Of a stretch of 64,000 nucleotides of DNA, positions 19,354-29,650 are shown piece by piece. How positions within the stretch are numbered: position 1 is the stretch's first letter; every line of letters starts with the position of its first letter. This stretch comes from Bartonella koehlerae C-29 (GTDB lineage Bacteria > Pseudomonadota > Alphaproteobacteria > Rhizobiales > Rhizobiaceae). The notes below the pieces were generated by a model. The model was not told the DNA's origin. It did no database searches and worked only from the letters and a program-made list of their open reading frames with translations. The stretch is taken from the NCBI RefSeq assembly GCF_000706625.1, contig NZ_KL407334.1, forward strand, positions 1,035,295-1,099,294. Direction: 5' to 3'. The translations under genes and the position numbers were made by a program.

Positions 19354-21678
19354 TCATTCATTTTCATTATGCAATTTTTTTCTATTTGCAGCAAGCACCG
19401 CAAGAGCTGTCATATTAACCACTCCTCTTGAAGTTACTGAAGGTGTTAGGATGTGTGCAGGACGTGAGGCTCCGATCAAAATAGGGCCTACATGAAGTGC
19501 ATTGGTAAGATTTTTTACGAGATTGAGTGTTATGTTAGCGGCATCGAGTGTTGGGAAAACAAGCAAATTTGCTTCACCTTTAAGGCGTGAATCAGGAAAA
19601 ACACGATCACGAAAAACTTTAGAAAGTGCAGCATCTCCGTGCATTTCTCCATCGGCTTCTAAATTTGGGTATAATTGGGCAAGAATTTCAGTTGCACGGC
19701 GCATTTTACGCGCACTTTCTGTATTTTTGGAGCCAAAGTTTGAATGTGATAATAATGCTGCTTTGGGTGTTATACCAAATGCTTCAATTTCTTTTGCAGC
19801 CAATACTGTCATTTCTGCTACTTCTTCTGCAGAAGGATCTTCATTGACATAAGTGTCTGTTAAAAAAAGGGTGCGGCGTGGAGAAATAAGCAAACTCACA
19901 GCAGAAAAATGACGAGTATTTGAATCAAGCCCAACAATTTGTTCAATTAATTCAAGATGACGTTCAAAACGTCCTTCTAAACCGCAAATCATTGCATCAG
20001 CTTCTTCACGCATGACTGCCAGGGCAGCAATCGCTGTTGTTGAGGTTCTCACGATTGTTTTTGCAACTTCTGGTGAAACACCACGTCTTCCTGTATAACG
20101 GAGAAATAAGCTAACATAATCACGAAAACGTGGATCATCTTCTGGATTTGTAAGTTCAAAATCTATGCCAGGGCGAATTCTTAAACCAAAGCGTTTTAGT
20201 CTCGTTTCCACTACATGGGGACGGCCGATGAGAATTGGAATTGCTGTTTGTTCTTCAAGCACAATTTGCGCTGCTCGGAGGACGCGTTCATCTTCACCAT
20301 TGGCATAAATGACGCGTTTACGTTTTGCTGTTTTTGCTGCTGCAAAAACGGGCTTCATTGTTAATCCAGAACGAAATACGAATCGATTAAGGGTATCATG
20401 ATAAGCTTCCATATCTTCAATCAGCCGAATCGCTACCTTTGTGTCCATTGCTGCTTTAGCCACGGCAGGAGCAATGCGTAGTATTAAGCGTGGATCGAAA
20501 GGGGAAGGAATAAGATAGTCAGGACCAAAACTGGGTGGTTTCTTTGAATATGCACGTGCTGCAATATCTGAAGTTTCTTCGCGGGCGAGAGCAGCAATCG
20601 CATAAACTGCAGCCATTTTCATTTCTTCATTGATTGCGGTTGCACCAACATCTAATGCACCACGGAAAATATAAGGAAAACAAAGGACATTGTTTACCTG
20701 ATTGGGATAATCAGAGCGTCCTGTACAGATCATTGCATCTGGTCGCACAGAACGTGCTTCTTCTGGCATAATTTCTGGTGTTGGATTAGCAAGGGCCAAA
20801 ATTAAGGGATTTGGAGCCATTTTTTTCAGATATTCAGGTTTTAAAACACCACCTGCTGAAACACCTAAAAAGATATCCGCATTATCAATAATCTCAGATA
20901 AGGTGCGTGCATCAGTTTTTTGTGCATAATTGATTTTCCAACGATCCATAAGTGTCTTGCGACCTTCATAAACAACTCCCTCTAAATCGCTAAGCCAAAT
21001 ATTTTCAACTTTTGCTCCAAGACGGACCAAAAGGTTGATACAAGCGAGAGCTGCTGCTCCTGCGCCTGAGGAAACTATTTTTGCATTTTCAATTTTTTTT
21101 CCTGCAAGACTTAATGCATTTAATACTGCTGCAGAAACAATAATAGCAGTTCCATGTTGGTCATCATGGAAAACTGGAATATTCATCTTAGTGCGAAGTT
21201 TTTCTTCGATTTCGAAACATTCAGGAGCTTTAATATCTTCAAGATTTATACCACCAAATGTAGGTTCTAAGGCAGATACGGCTTGTACCATTTGTTCAAT
21301 ATCAGATGCATCAATTTCAATATCAAAAACATCAATATTCGCAAATTTTTTGAATAAAACAGCTTTTCCTTCCATAACCGGTTTTGAGGCGAGGGGACCA
21401 ATATTTCCTAACCCAAGAACAGCAGTTCCATTTGATATAACGGCAACTAAATTAGAACGAGAAGTATATTGTGCAGCAAGATTTGGATCTTTATGAATTG
21501 CAAGACATGGTGCAGCAACACCTGGAGAATAAGCAAGAGCTAAATCACGTTGATTATCAAGAGGTGTTGTAGCTTGGATTTCTAATTTTCCAGGCTTTGG
21601 ATGTTGGTGATAAAAAAGTGCGGCACTGTCAAGTTCAGTTTTTTGTGAACTGAAATCACTATTTCGTTCTGTAGACAT
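19354..21678 (-). CDS. maeB: NADP-dependent malic enzyme with phosphotransacetylase-like domain
   Basis: A 774-residue two-domain protein. Residues about 1-430 are malic enzyme (LALAYSPGVAAPCL, HDDQHGTAI, the GAGAAALA nucleotide loop); about 440-774 resemble phosphate acetyltransferase and are regulatory in MaeB. It makes pyruvate and NADPH from malate, feeding gluconeogenesis and biosynthesis in organisms that use amino acids and organic acids. Monocistronic, with long gaps on both sides. Confidence 0.95.
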   Translation of the reverse strand: MSTERNSDFSSQKTELDSAALFYHQHPKPGKLEIQATTPLDNQRDLALAYSPGVAAPCLAIHKDPNLAAQYTSRSNLVAVISNGTAVLGLGNIGPLASKPVMEGKAVLFKKFANIDVFDIEIDASDIEQMVQAVSALEPTFGGINLEDIKAPECFEIEEKLRTKMNIPVFHDDQHGTAIIVSAAVLNALSLAGKKIENAKIVSSGAGAAALACINLLVRLGAKVENIWLSDLEGVVYEGRKTLMDRWKINYAQKTDARTLSEIIDNADIFLGVSAGGVLKPEYLKKMAPNPLILALANPTPEIMPEEARSVRPDAMICTGRSDYPNQVNNVLCFPYIFRGALDVGATAINEEMKMAAVYAIAALAREETSDIAARAYSKKPPSFGPDYLIPSPFDPRLILRIAPAVAKAAMDTKVAIRLIEDMEAYHDTLNRFVFRSGLTMKPVFAAAKTAKRKRVIYANGEDERVLRAAQIVLEEQTAIPILIGRPHVVETRLKRFGLRIRPGIDFELTNPEDDPRFRDYVSLFLRYTGRRGVSPEVAKTIVRTSTTAIAALAVMREEADAMICGLEGRFERHLELIEQIVGLDSNTRHFSAVSLLISPRRTLFLTDTYVNEDPSAEEVAEMTVLAAKEIEAFGITPKAALLSHSNFGSKNTESARKMRRATEILAQLYPNLEADGEMHGDAALSKVFRDRVFPDSRLKGEANLLVFPTLDAANITLNLVKNLTNALHVGPILIGASRPAHILTPSVTSRGVVNMTALAVLAANRKKLHNENE

Positions 21679-22601
21679 TTTTACGATATCCAGGTTAGTA
21701 TATGTTTATATGTGGAGATCCATCTACCATAAGGCCTTGTACACTGATAGATTCTAATTTCTCTAAATACAAAAATGTACAGGTATGAGCAAATTCTTCT
21801 AGACTATTAAATTAGTTTGATGATTCTTTTCGTTTGAGCTCGTTAACAATTTTATTGATATCATAAAAACCAACCTTCTCCCCTTAAAAAACAAGTAAAG
21901 TATCACTGATAGTTTACATTACCAAGCGGTTATTTTTTTTTTGCAATGCTCGCAAAAAGGAAAAACAGAAAAGCTTTCTATTAACTTAACCTGTTTTCTA
22001 CAAATATATGCTTTATTTACACCTTTATAAGTGATTTTAAGAATTATAAACCAACATTTGCAATGTCTTAAACTGTTTGTATCTTTTCTAAAGAGACTTT
22101 GCAAACTGAAGAGTGGAAATTTTATTTTTTATTATTGAATAGAGGTAAAAGGAATTTCTTTAGGGTTGGAGTTTGTATTCAATATTTAAAAATATGCTGA
22201 TAAAACGAAATTTAATACGGGTGAAATGAGTTGTAGTGCAGGTATGTCAGCAAATATGCGTGTGTTTTGATGAAAAAAAATTTATCGGAACAACCCAGGG
22301 ATGAACATTTTATACATAAAGTTAATTTTTACAGAGTTTGTATACGAGATGTGAAATAGAGAAGGGAATTAGCACGAGAATATAGAAAGAGTAGTATTCA
22401 CCATATGAAATGCTATGCTGTTTAGCAATTGATCATACTATTTTAAGAGGATTATTACTTTGAGTGTTACAAAAACTGAATTCAATCCTCTATTCAACCT
22501 TTGAAGTAAATATATGTAATCAGTGAATTCTATGATGATGAGCAATGAATACAAAAGCGAAAGAAAAAAGTAGAAAAAATCCTTTGCCACTTTTTTATTG
22601 T
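21679..22601. other. 900-base gap without a supported gene
   Basis: AT-rich. A 61-codon frame on the minus strand at 21919-22104 ends with a Cys-rich tail (ICRKQ then FCEHCKKK). It faintly recalls a zinc ribbon but has no clear family or ribosome site, so it is not called. Confidence 0.5.
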
Positions 22602-25600
22602 CTATTGGATGCGACCACTTGCATGAGCAAGCATAGTATAGACTTTCCCAGTATCTGATATCAGATATTTTCGAACTGAATTGGAATAACCAGAACTGCG
22701 GGATACATCACGTAAGAGTTTTTCAAAATCCGCAATATACTGATTAACGGAATTTTTAAAATTCACATCGTTTATATATTTTTTCTTAATCGTTTCAAAT
22801 ATCACTTTCCCATTCAAGGTATAAAGGCGGTCTATCACAATATTTTCTTGTCCATGTCGATAATGATCCCACAGCTCAACCATAGCATTGTGTTTAATGG
22901 CTTGTACTATACCAGCTGCTAATGAGTTAAGAGAGGTGCTTACAGGATGCGATTTTGTTTGTACTGATGCAAAAACAGCATTATTAGGTGTTTCATTGTA
23001 CAAGGCCTCTTCACGCGAAGCTCTTTCTAAAAGATTCGATACCCATTTATTTTGCCTTTTTTTGCTTTGGTCTTGTTGCAAAATAGGTTTAGGTGGTACT
23101 ATCTTCTTGATAACTTCAGGAGAAGCAGTATCACGTTTATGAAGCGTCGATGATGATGAAATTGCCGGTATTAACTGTTCCTTTACATTCTTTTGATCAC
23201 TTTTTTGTATAATGCTTACCAAATCCTTTAATGCTGTAATTTGTTCATTCAAAGCGTGGCGGATTATTTGGGTTGTTTCTTTTGTCTTTTCTGGCAATTT
23301 TTGAACACTCTCATTAAGATCATTATTAATTTTTGAAAATTCGGAACGAATTTCATCAGCCGAACGACGTATATCCTCTGTTGCTCCTGAAAAACGCGTT
23401 GAAGCTTCATCAATAAGCTGATTAAGTGATTGCTGGAGTGAATGTGTAGAATTACGAGTATTTTCGTCAGCGCGTTTAAATGCCAAACTAAGAATACTTT
23501 CATAATGTTCAATCAGTTGATTGATTTCATTAGATTTTGAAATAAGAGCATTGCTTAACGCAGAAAGCGTATTGTGTTTTTCCTCAAGTGTTGCATTGAA
23601 TGAATTTTCAGATTGTTCGAGAACATGAATTGTCTCAGAAAGAGTTTTAGCATGTTCACCAAAACTGCTTGTTATATGACTAATTTTTTCAAATGCATTT
23701 TGTGAAAGTCCTTGTAAAACTTCCACGTTGCTATCAAGTGCTTGATTAGAGGCTGATAAATGTTCTACTGCTTGATGAGTTTTGCGGAAAAAATTATTTG
23801 CAGTTTCACTAAACTTGTCATCAATATTTTGAACTGCCGAAAGTAAAATACTATTATTTTCAGAAAAATTATAAATTGATTGATTTAATTGTGCAACGAT
23901 GGAGGAGATATTCTTGAGAAGATCTTCCTTCATAGCAGTTACAGTTTGAAGAGTTTCTGAGTTAGTTTGTGTTAAGCTATTCACTAAAGATTCATTTTGC
24001 GCATACATTCTTTGTTCAGTATCTTGTGTTGAAAGAGAGAGTTGCTCCCTAATATGCTGTGTTAAATGATTAATTGAATCAGTTGTATTCTGAGCAGCTT
24101 GGTTTAAATGATTTGTCAACTCTGTAAGTTTTTCAACATGACCTGAAATTTGAGTAGCTGTTTGATTGCTTGCTTCTTCCAAACGATTATTTACATCAGA
24201 AAGTTGATCTCCTAGATTAGCTTTAAGGTTTTGCATAGAGTGATAAAGAATATTGCAGCGTTCATGGAGGATTTCTTCAATCGCTGTTGTAGAAGTATGG
24301 ATTGTTTCATTCAATAATGTTTGTGCATTATAACTCGCCGTTGTGAAGGCTTCCATAGTATGGGATGCTTGCTCAGACAGAACAGAAAGAACTTTTTCAC
24401 TGGTATCATAAACTGTTTGTTTAACGTTTGATACAATACGATTGCCAGACTCCGAGAGAATATTTTCTGCTTGTACAGCAACGTTGGCAACAGACGAAAA
24501 GATCTGTTCACCCGTAGAAGAAAGGACATCAGAAGCTTTTATAATTTTATCGTGTAGGTTATCTGTAACTGTATTAACAGAATCCTCTAATGTGATGCGT
24601 ATATTATCGACGCTTGTTTCCAATGCTTGTTGAATTGCTTGGCTTTGTTCATTATTCAGGATGATGGATGTTTGTAATGTATCAGAACGTTCTGCAAAAG
24701 CAGAGGTTTGTGTTTTGATAGTTTCACATACCTGTCCAATTTTTTCGGATAATTTTTCCTCTAACGTGGCTGCACATTCAAAAATCTTGCGTGTACGAAC
24801 TTCTAAATTTGCGTCGAGCGAACCCATTTGTGTTTCAAGTGTCTCAAAAAATTTACCGTTGGATTGAGAGAGAGTATTCTTTAAAATTTCGGTATGATCT
24901 TCAAGATTTTTGATATGATCTTGAACAGTTTCAGTAATACTCCTGTTATTGGCAATAATTGCGTCCTCAACTAAATCTATCTGTTTCTTTAACGCAACAT
25001 CAACGTGTATATCACTTTTTTCGATGAGATTATAGATTGTTTCCATCCGTTGTTCGAGTGTGCGCGCCTGATCTGCAAGAACTTCATTAAGAGAAAAACT
25101 GTTAATAGCCAAAGAGTCACGCAGAGCATCAGCGCGTATATCAATATTTCTAGCTTGTGCTTCTAAAGCGTCTTTCGTTGTATTACAACTTTGCACAATG
25201 ACTTCTTGTAATTTCTCTGTACATTGAACCATATTGGCAACATGATTTTCAGCATATTGATCAACGATTTGAATATTATCAATCAAAACCTTTTCAATGT
25301 TTAAAGCATTTTTGGCTAAGATATCAGTCTGACTTTTTAAGGTATCAGCGATTTTATTTTTTTCGCTATCAAGCATATCTGCCATCAAAGCTCTTTGATC
25401 AGAAAGTTGCAATTTAAAATCCTGCGAACGTTCTTGTATGATATCAACAATTGCACTATCGATATGTTGAATTTCTTCTCTCAGCCTTTCTTTGCTTTTG
25501 TCGATTGCTGAAAGAATACTTTCATGTCCATTTGTAAATGCGCTGGTAATATCAGCTGTTCTTTCTTGGAGATTTTCATTAATTTTTAAAACATGCGCTT

Positions 25601-27164
25601 CTAAGAATTCACCAAGCTTTTCGGCATTGTCTTCTAAAGTTTGACTGCGAGAAATAAATGATTCAATAATAGAATCACTATATTCTTTCAAAGACAGATC
25701 AACAGTTGCTAAACGGTTTTCAAAAACTTCAATTGCTTCTGAAGCTACGTTATCAAATTTAGAAGAGAGTTTGTCTGCTTGTTCATCGAATTGCATGATT
25801 TTTTCATCAAAACTCTGGAGAGATTGCTTATTGCGATCAATAATGGTTTCATCTAGTGTTCTAAATTTTTCGTTAATACTGTATAGAGTCTGATCTGTTG
25901 CTGCTTGTATATGTGTTGTGATTTTAGCAATATGCATTTCAGCTTTAGCAGCTGCTTCATTAAAGGTTTTTTCTATTTGTTTTTCATTATTATCGAAACG
26001 TTTTGAGAAATCATCAAAGTTTTCCCCTAACTCGTGGAAAAATTCTGTGTTTTTTTGCTGAATCTGTCTTGTTGTTTCACTAAATTTTTCAGAAAGCTGA
26101 TTTGTTACACCATCGCCTGCATGGGAAAGTTTTGCAACAAGATCTTCACCTTGTTTTTGTAAAGTCTGCGAAAGGGTTTGTGCAAGTTTTTCAACATTCT
26201 TGACAATGTTGGAGGTAGCTAAGCCAAATTCATCACTGAGTTGTTCTTGTGTTCCTTTAATTGTTGACTGTACGCGGTCCGCATGATTCAAAATGGCTAT
26301 GCGTTCATTACTCAATTCTTTAATTAATGTATGAATACGCGATTCGTTTTCAGCATAGGCTTGCTCTAGATGATGAACTTCACCTTGGATAATAGCTTCA
26401 AGCTCAACAGCACGTTCAAGGGTACGTTCAATTCCCTGATTCATTGCTGCTACTTCTTCACGAATGGTTTGTCCTATAGCAACAGCTTGTTTTTCAGATA
26501 TATGTTGTGGTTCACTGAGCCGCTGTGCAGCATTTGTCATAAGAACGGCAATATTGTGCAATTCATTTGAGCGTTTTGTTAATTGAGCAAATCCCCAAGA
26601 CATAAGAATAGGAATTGTTGTTCCTGCTGCTACAGCTAATCCAGTTGGCGATGTAAAAAAAGTCGTAATATTTGATAAGGAATTCAGTTCAATAGGAGCT
26701 AGCCTATGAGCAATAAAAGCACCTCCTGCTGCCCATAGAGCGCTGAGCGCCGTTGTACACCAATAGATTCGAGAAATAGAACTCTGCTTTAATAATTCAA
26801 AATTTAAAGGGGTTGTTATATCATCATTAGCAGGAAGAAGTTTTGTAGACAATACTGTATTATGAACAGTTCCACCTGAAAGTTCACGCGTCGGTTTTGC
26901 GGCAAAAAGCTGCTCAACAACGGATTCATCAACAACAGAATTATCATGAATATTCGAGGTAAAAATCGAAGTGCCATTTTCAGCAAGAATTTCTTCTTCT
27001 GCCATTGCAATCTTTTGAATCAAATCATCTACATTAACGACATTTTCAGAATTATTGGAGGATGTCATTTCAATTTTAGTGTCATCAAAGTTAAAGTTCA
27101 TAGCTTTTGTGAGAGCTTCTTCAACTTCAACTTCAAATGTTTGTAATTTTGTTCTGCGTGCCAT
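22602..27164 (-). CDS. giant coiled-coil inner-membrane protein (apolipoprotein/kinesin-like, possible GPR homolog)
   Basis: A 1520-residue protein, by far the largest in the window. An acidic N-terminus (about 1-125) is followed by two membrane segments (about 134-152 and 170-190). A roughly 1100-residue helical region follows, rich in Glu, Gln, Asn and Ser with repeated LE-x-x-x-E-x-L-x-x-I patterns, then a short globular C-terminal region (about 1430-1520). No P-loop or motor motif is seen, so a kinesin label would only reflect coiled coil. The build matches the Growth Pole Ring protein described in Agrobacterium, though shorter. It may organise polar growth or the envelope; homology needs profile comparison. 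Confidence 0.75.
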   Translation of the reverse strand: MARRTKLQTFEVEVEEALTKAMNFNFDDTKIEMTSSNNSENVVNVDDLIQKIAMAEEEILAENGTSIFTSNIHDNSVVDESVVEQLFAAKPTRELSGGTVHNTVLSTKLLPANDDITTPLNFELLKQSSISRIYWCTTALSALWAAGGAFIAHRLAPIELNSLSNITTFFTSPTGLAVAAGTTIPILMSWGFAQLTKRSNELHNIAVLMTNAAQRLSEPQHISEKQAVAIGQTIREEVAAMNQGIERTLERAVELEAIIQGEVHHLEQAYAENESRIHTLIKELSNERIAILNHADRVQSTIKGTQEQLSDEFGLATSNIVKNVEKLAQTLSQTLQKQGEDLVAKLSHAGDGVTNQLSEKFSETTRQIQQKNTEFFHELGENFDDFSKRFDNNEKQIEKTFNEAAAKAEMHIAKITTHIQAATDQTLYSINEKFRTLDETIIDRNKQSLQSFDEKIMQFDEQADKLSSKFDNVASEAIEVFENRLATVDLSLKEYSDSIIESFISRSQTLEDNAEKLGEFLEAHVLKINENLQERTADITSAFTNGHESILSAIDKSKERLREEIQHIDSAIVDIIQERSQDFKLQLSDQRALMADMLDSEKNKIADTLKSQTDILAKNALNIEKVLIDNIQIVDQYAENHVANMVQCTEKLQEVIVQSCNTTKDALEAQARNIDIRADALRDSLAINSFSLNEVLADQARTLEQRMETIYNLIEKSDIHVDVALKKQIDLVEDAIIANNRSITETVQDHIKNLEDHTEILKNTLSQSNGKFFETLETQMGSLDANLEVRTRKIFECAATLEEKLSEKIGQVCETIKTQTSAFAERSDTLQTSIILNNEQSQAIQQALETSVDNIRITLEDSVNTVTDNLHDKIIKASDVLSSTGEQIFSSVANVAVQAENILSESGNRIVSNVKQTVYDTSEKVLSVLSEQASHTMEAFTTASYNAQTLLNETIHTSTTAIEEILHERCNILYHSMQNLKANLGDQLSDVNNRLEEASNQTATQISGHVEKLTELTNHLNQAAQNTTDSINHLTQHIREQLSLSTQDTEQRMYAQNESLVNSLTQTNSETLQTVTAMKEDLLKNISSIVAQLNQSIYNFSENNSILLSAVQNIDDKFSETANNFFRKTHQAVEHLSASNQALDSNVEVLQGLSQNAFEKISHITSSFGEHAKTLSETIHVLEQSENSFNATLEEKHNTLSALSNALISKSNEINQLIEHYESILSLAFKRADENTRNSTHSLQQSLNQLIDEASTRFSGATEDIRRSADEIRSEFSKINNDLNESVQKLPEKTKETTQIIRHALNEQITALKDLVSIIQKSDQKNVKEQLIPAISSSSTLHKRDTASPEVIKKIVPPKPILQQDQSKKRQNKWVSNLLERASREEALYNETPNNAVFASVQTKSHPVSTSLNSLAAGIVQAIKHNAMVELWDHYRHGQENIVIDRLYTLNGKVIFETIKKKYINDVNFKNSVNQYIADFEKLLRDVSRSSGYSNSVRKYLISDTGKVYTMLAHASGRIQ

Positions 27165-27866
27165 ACTCGCCTCGTACTCTTACAGATGAAAAAGGGATAC
27201 GTCCTCCTCATAATATTCTAGCATACTAGCTGTTAATCATTTAGAAAGGAATATGTTCAGGGCAAAATTTTGAAAACTTATCAAGATAAAGTTAACGTAG
27301 CTTTTTTATCGTATTTGAAAATGATAAAAAATTTAATAAAAACAAATCATTATTTAATTACAAACAGAATAAAAATACTTGTTTACAACTTTAGTTTATA
27401 ATGTATACAATGCTGGATTATAAGCAAAATTATAAGATTGTTCTCTTGCAATTTAAGAGTAATTTAATAATAGTTACGCACGGTATGTTAAAGATATCTG
27501 TGGTCTGAGTTTAAGTTTGTATCTATGCAGCTTGCTAGAGTGCTCTTAATCGATGACAAATTGATGAATTATGCCTTTGCACCAATTATTTTTTATATGC
27601 AATGTCCTTTATGTAAACTAAAAGGCTATTTTAAAAAAGATTTTAAAAGTAATTCATAAAAAGTAAACGTTATTTGGTGATAGGTTCTTATGGTTTATGA
27701 TGCTCGTTGTCTTTAGAATAATATTTTTTTGCTTTTCATTAATGGTATTAAAGGTTCAAATTATCTTTTTCTAAATTTTAAAGCTTCTACGTTGACAATT
27801 TAGTATTTTTCAGTCGATATGCGTGCACAAATATTTTATGCAATTTGAGACGAAGGTGTAAGAATA
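27165..27866. other. 700-base divergent gap between the coiled-coil gene and hfq
   Basis: No gene is seen. The region must hold promoters for both flanking genes. It is AT-rich, with no convincing -35/-10 pair, riboswitch or small RNA recognised by eye. Confidence 0.5.
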
Positions 27867-28106
27867 ATGGCAGAAAGATCACAACACCTGCAAGATGTAT
27901 TTTTAAATACAGTGCGCAAGCAAAAAATTTCTCTTACAATTTTTCTTGTAAATGGCGTTAAACTAACAGGTATTGTAACCTCATTTGATAATTTTTGTGT
28001 CCTTTTACGTCGTGATGGACATGCGCAATTGGTTTATAAGCATGCTATTTCTACAATTATGCCGGGACAACCTGTACAAATGTTTGAAGGTGAAAGTTCT
28101 GAATAA
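27867..28106 (+). CDS. hfq: RNA chaperone Hfq
   Basis: A 79-residue Sm-like protein that helps small RNAs pair with mRNAs. Sm1 ([28 protein letters not shown]) and Sm2 ([15 protein letters not shown]) are present, with the Q of the proximal RNA site. The short acidic C-terminus is typical of alphaproteobacteria. A GAGACGAAGG stretch lies before the start. hflX follows after 58 bases, the usual hfq-hflX order. Confidence 0.97.
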   Translation: MAERSQHLQDVFLNTVRKQKISLTIFLVNGVKLTGIVTSFDNFCVLLRRDGHAQLVYKHAISTIMPGQPVQMFEGESSE

Positions 28107-28164
28107 AAAACTACTTCACTTAATTTATAGACCTCTTATCCTGTTTTAAAATGCTTTAATTGCT

Positions 28165-29508
28165 ATGAACAATGAAAATAAGAGATTTAGGAGTTTTTTT
28201 TCACGGGTTGTAGAGCAGGTGCGTACATTTGTTTTAGTGCCAATTTGCCAAGAAAATAAAAGTAAAAATGCTTCATATATATTTTCAGTCTCTTCTCGGG
28301 TCCAGGAAGTGTTGGGGTTAGTTCGTGCTATAAGGTTAGAAGTCATTGATTATGAAACGGTCAATATCATTATACCACGTCCTGCGACTTTATTTGGGAC
28401 GGGCAAAGTAAAAACACTTGCTCATTATGCAAGTGAATATAATATTGAGCTCATAATTGTAGATCATTTTTTGACACCAGTACAACAGCGTAATTTAGAA
28501 AAATTATGGAATTGCAAAGTTATCGATAGAACAGCTTTGATTCTTGAAATTTTTGGAGATCGCGCGCGAACAAAAGAAGGGGTTTTACAAGTCGAATTGG
28601 CGCATTTATCTTATCAAAAAAGTAGGCTTGTGCGTAGTTGGACACATTTGGAAAGACAACGTGGTGGTCGTGGTTTTTTAGGTGGACCTGGTGAAACCCA
28701 GATTGAAGCGGATAGGCGGCTTTTGCAAGAGAAGATTATACGTATCCGCCGTGAATTAGAAAAATTCATTAAAACACGGGCTCTTCATAGAGCCAAGAGA
28801 AAAAAAACATCCCATCCTATTGTTGCTTTGGTAGGATATACTAATACGGGAAAGTCAACTCTTTTTAACCGTTTAAGTAGTGCAGATGTATTAGCAAAGG
28901 ATATGTTGTTTGCTACACTTGATCCAATTTTGCGCAAGGTTGTTCTTCCCCATGGAAAAACTATCCTTTTATCTGATACTGTCGGTTTTATTTCTCATTT
29001 ACCAACGCATTTGATTGCGGCCTTTAGAGCAACCCTTGAAGAAGTGATTGAAGCTGATTTGATTCTTCATGTGAGAGATATGTCAGATCTTAATCATCGC
29101 GCGCATAAGCAAGATGTTTTAGAAGTTCTTGCAGATCTTGGTATCGATATTGATGACACAGAGCATATCATAGAAGTTTGGAATAAGATCGATATATTGG
29201 ATGAGCATACATTGAATGTTTTGCGAACAAACGCCAAAACACAGTTAAATCCCGCAGTAATGGTATCAGCATTCATGAGCGATGGACTAGATCAATTATT
29301 AGCAGCAATTGAAAAGCGAATTTTTGGAGAAATGCACAACATTGAATGTCTTTTAAGGCCTCATGAAATGTCACTTATTGATTGGTTTTATGAAAATTCT
29401 GGTGAAATAATGCAGGAAGGGCATAATGATGGTTCTGTTACCATTCGAGCTATGCTTACTTCTGAAGCAAAAAAACGACTAGATCATATCAAACAAACTA
29501 TGAATTAA
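28165..29508 (+). CDS. hflX: ribosome-associated GTPase HflX
   Basis: A 447-residue GTPase that splits stalled or stressed 70S ribosomes. The HflX N-terminal domain (about 65-170) is followed by the linker helix (GGRGFLGGPGETQIEADRR) and the G domain with G1 GYTNTGKST, G3 DTVGF and G4 NKID. The first 35 residues are unusual and poorly conserved in look; a later start cannot be excluded. Likely co-transcribed with hfq. Confidence 0.94.
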   Translation: MNNENKRFRSFFSRVVEQVRTFVLVPICQENKSKNASYIFSVSSRVQEVLGLVRAIRLEVIDYETVNIIIPRPATLFGTGKVKTLAHYASEYNIELIIVDHFLTPVQQRNLEKLWNCKVIDRTALILEIFGDRARTKEGVLQVELAHLSYQKSRLVRSWTHLERQRGGRGFLGGPGETQIEADRRLLQEKIIRIRRELEKFIKTRALHRAKRKKTSHPIVALVGYTNTGKSTLFNRLSSADVLAKDMLFATLDPILRKVVLPHGKTILLSDTVGFISHLPTHLIAAFRATLEEVIEADLILHVRDMSDLNHRAHKQDVLEVLADLGIDIDDTEHIIEVWNKIDILDEHTLNVLRTNAKTQLNPAVMVSAFMSDGLDQLLAAIEKRIFGEMHNIECLLRPHEMSLIDWFYENSGEIMQEGHNDGSVTIRAMLTSEAKKRLDHIKQTMN

Positions 29509-29650
29509 AGTTTTAAAAAGCTATTTTAAAATATTTTTTCTTAAATTTTAGTTTTTTCTTATCTAGAAATAATATGAATACAAGTTAAGAGGATAGTTAC
29601 TACTTTCTCTTAATAAAAAAATATGAAGTATTTTGCCGGTTTAAATCAAG

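Noticed and set aside
21919-22104. 61-codon frame with Cys-rich tail resembling a zinc ribbon
   Set aside because: Spacing of cysteines fits no family I can name, and there is no ribosome site; kept only as a note.
22602-27164. Kinesin-like motor protein
   Set aside because: No Walker A or other motor motif is present; similarity to kinesin would come from coiled coil only.
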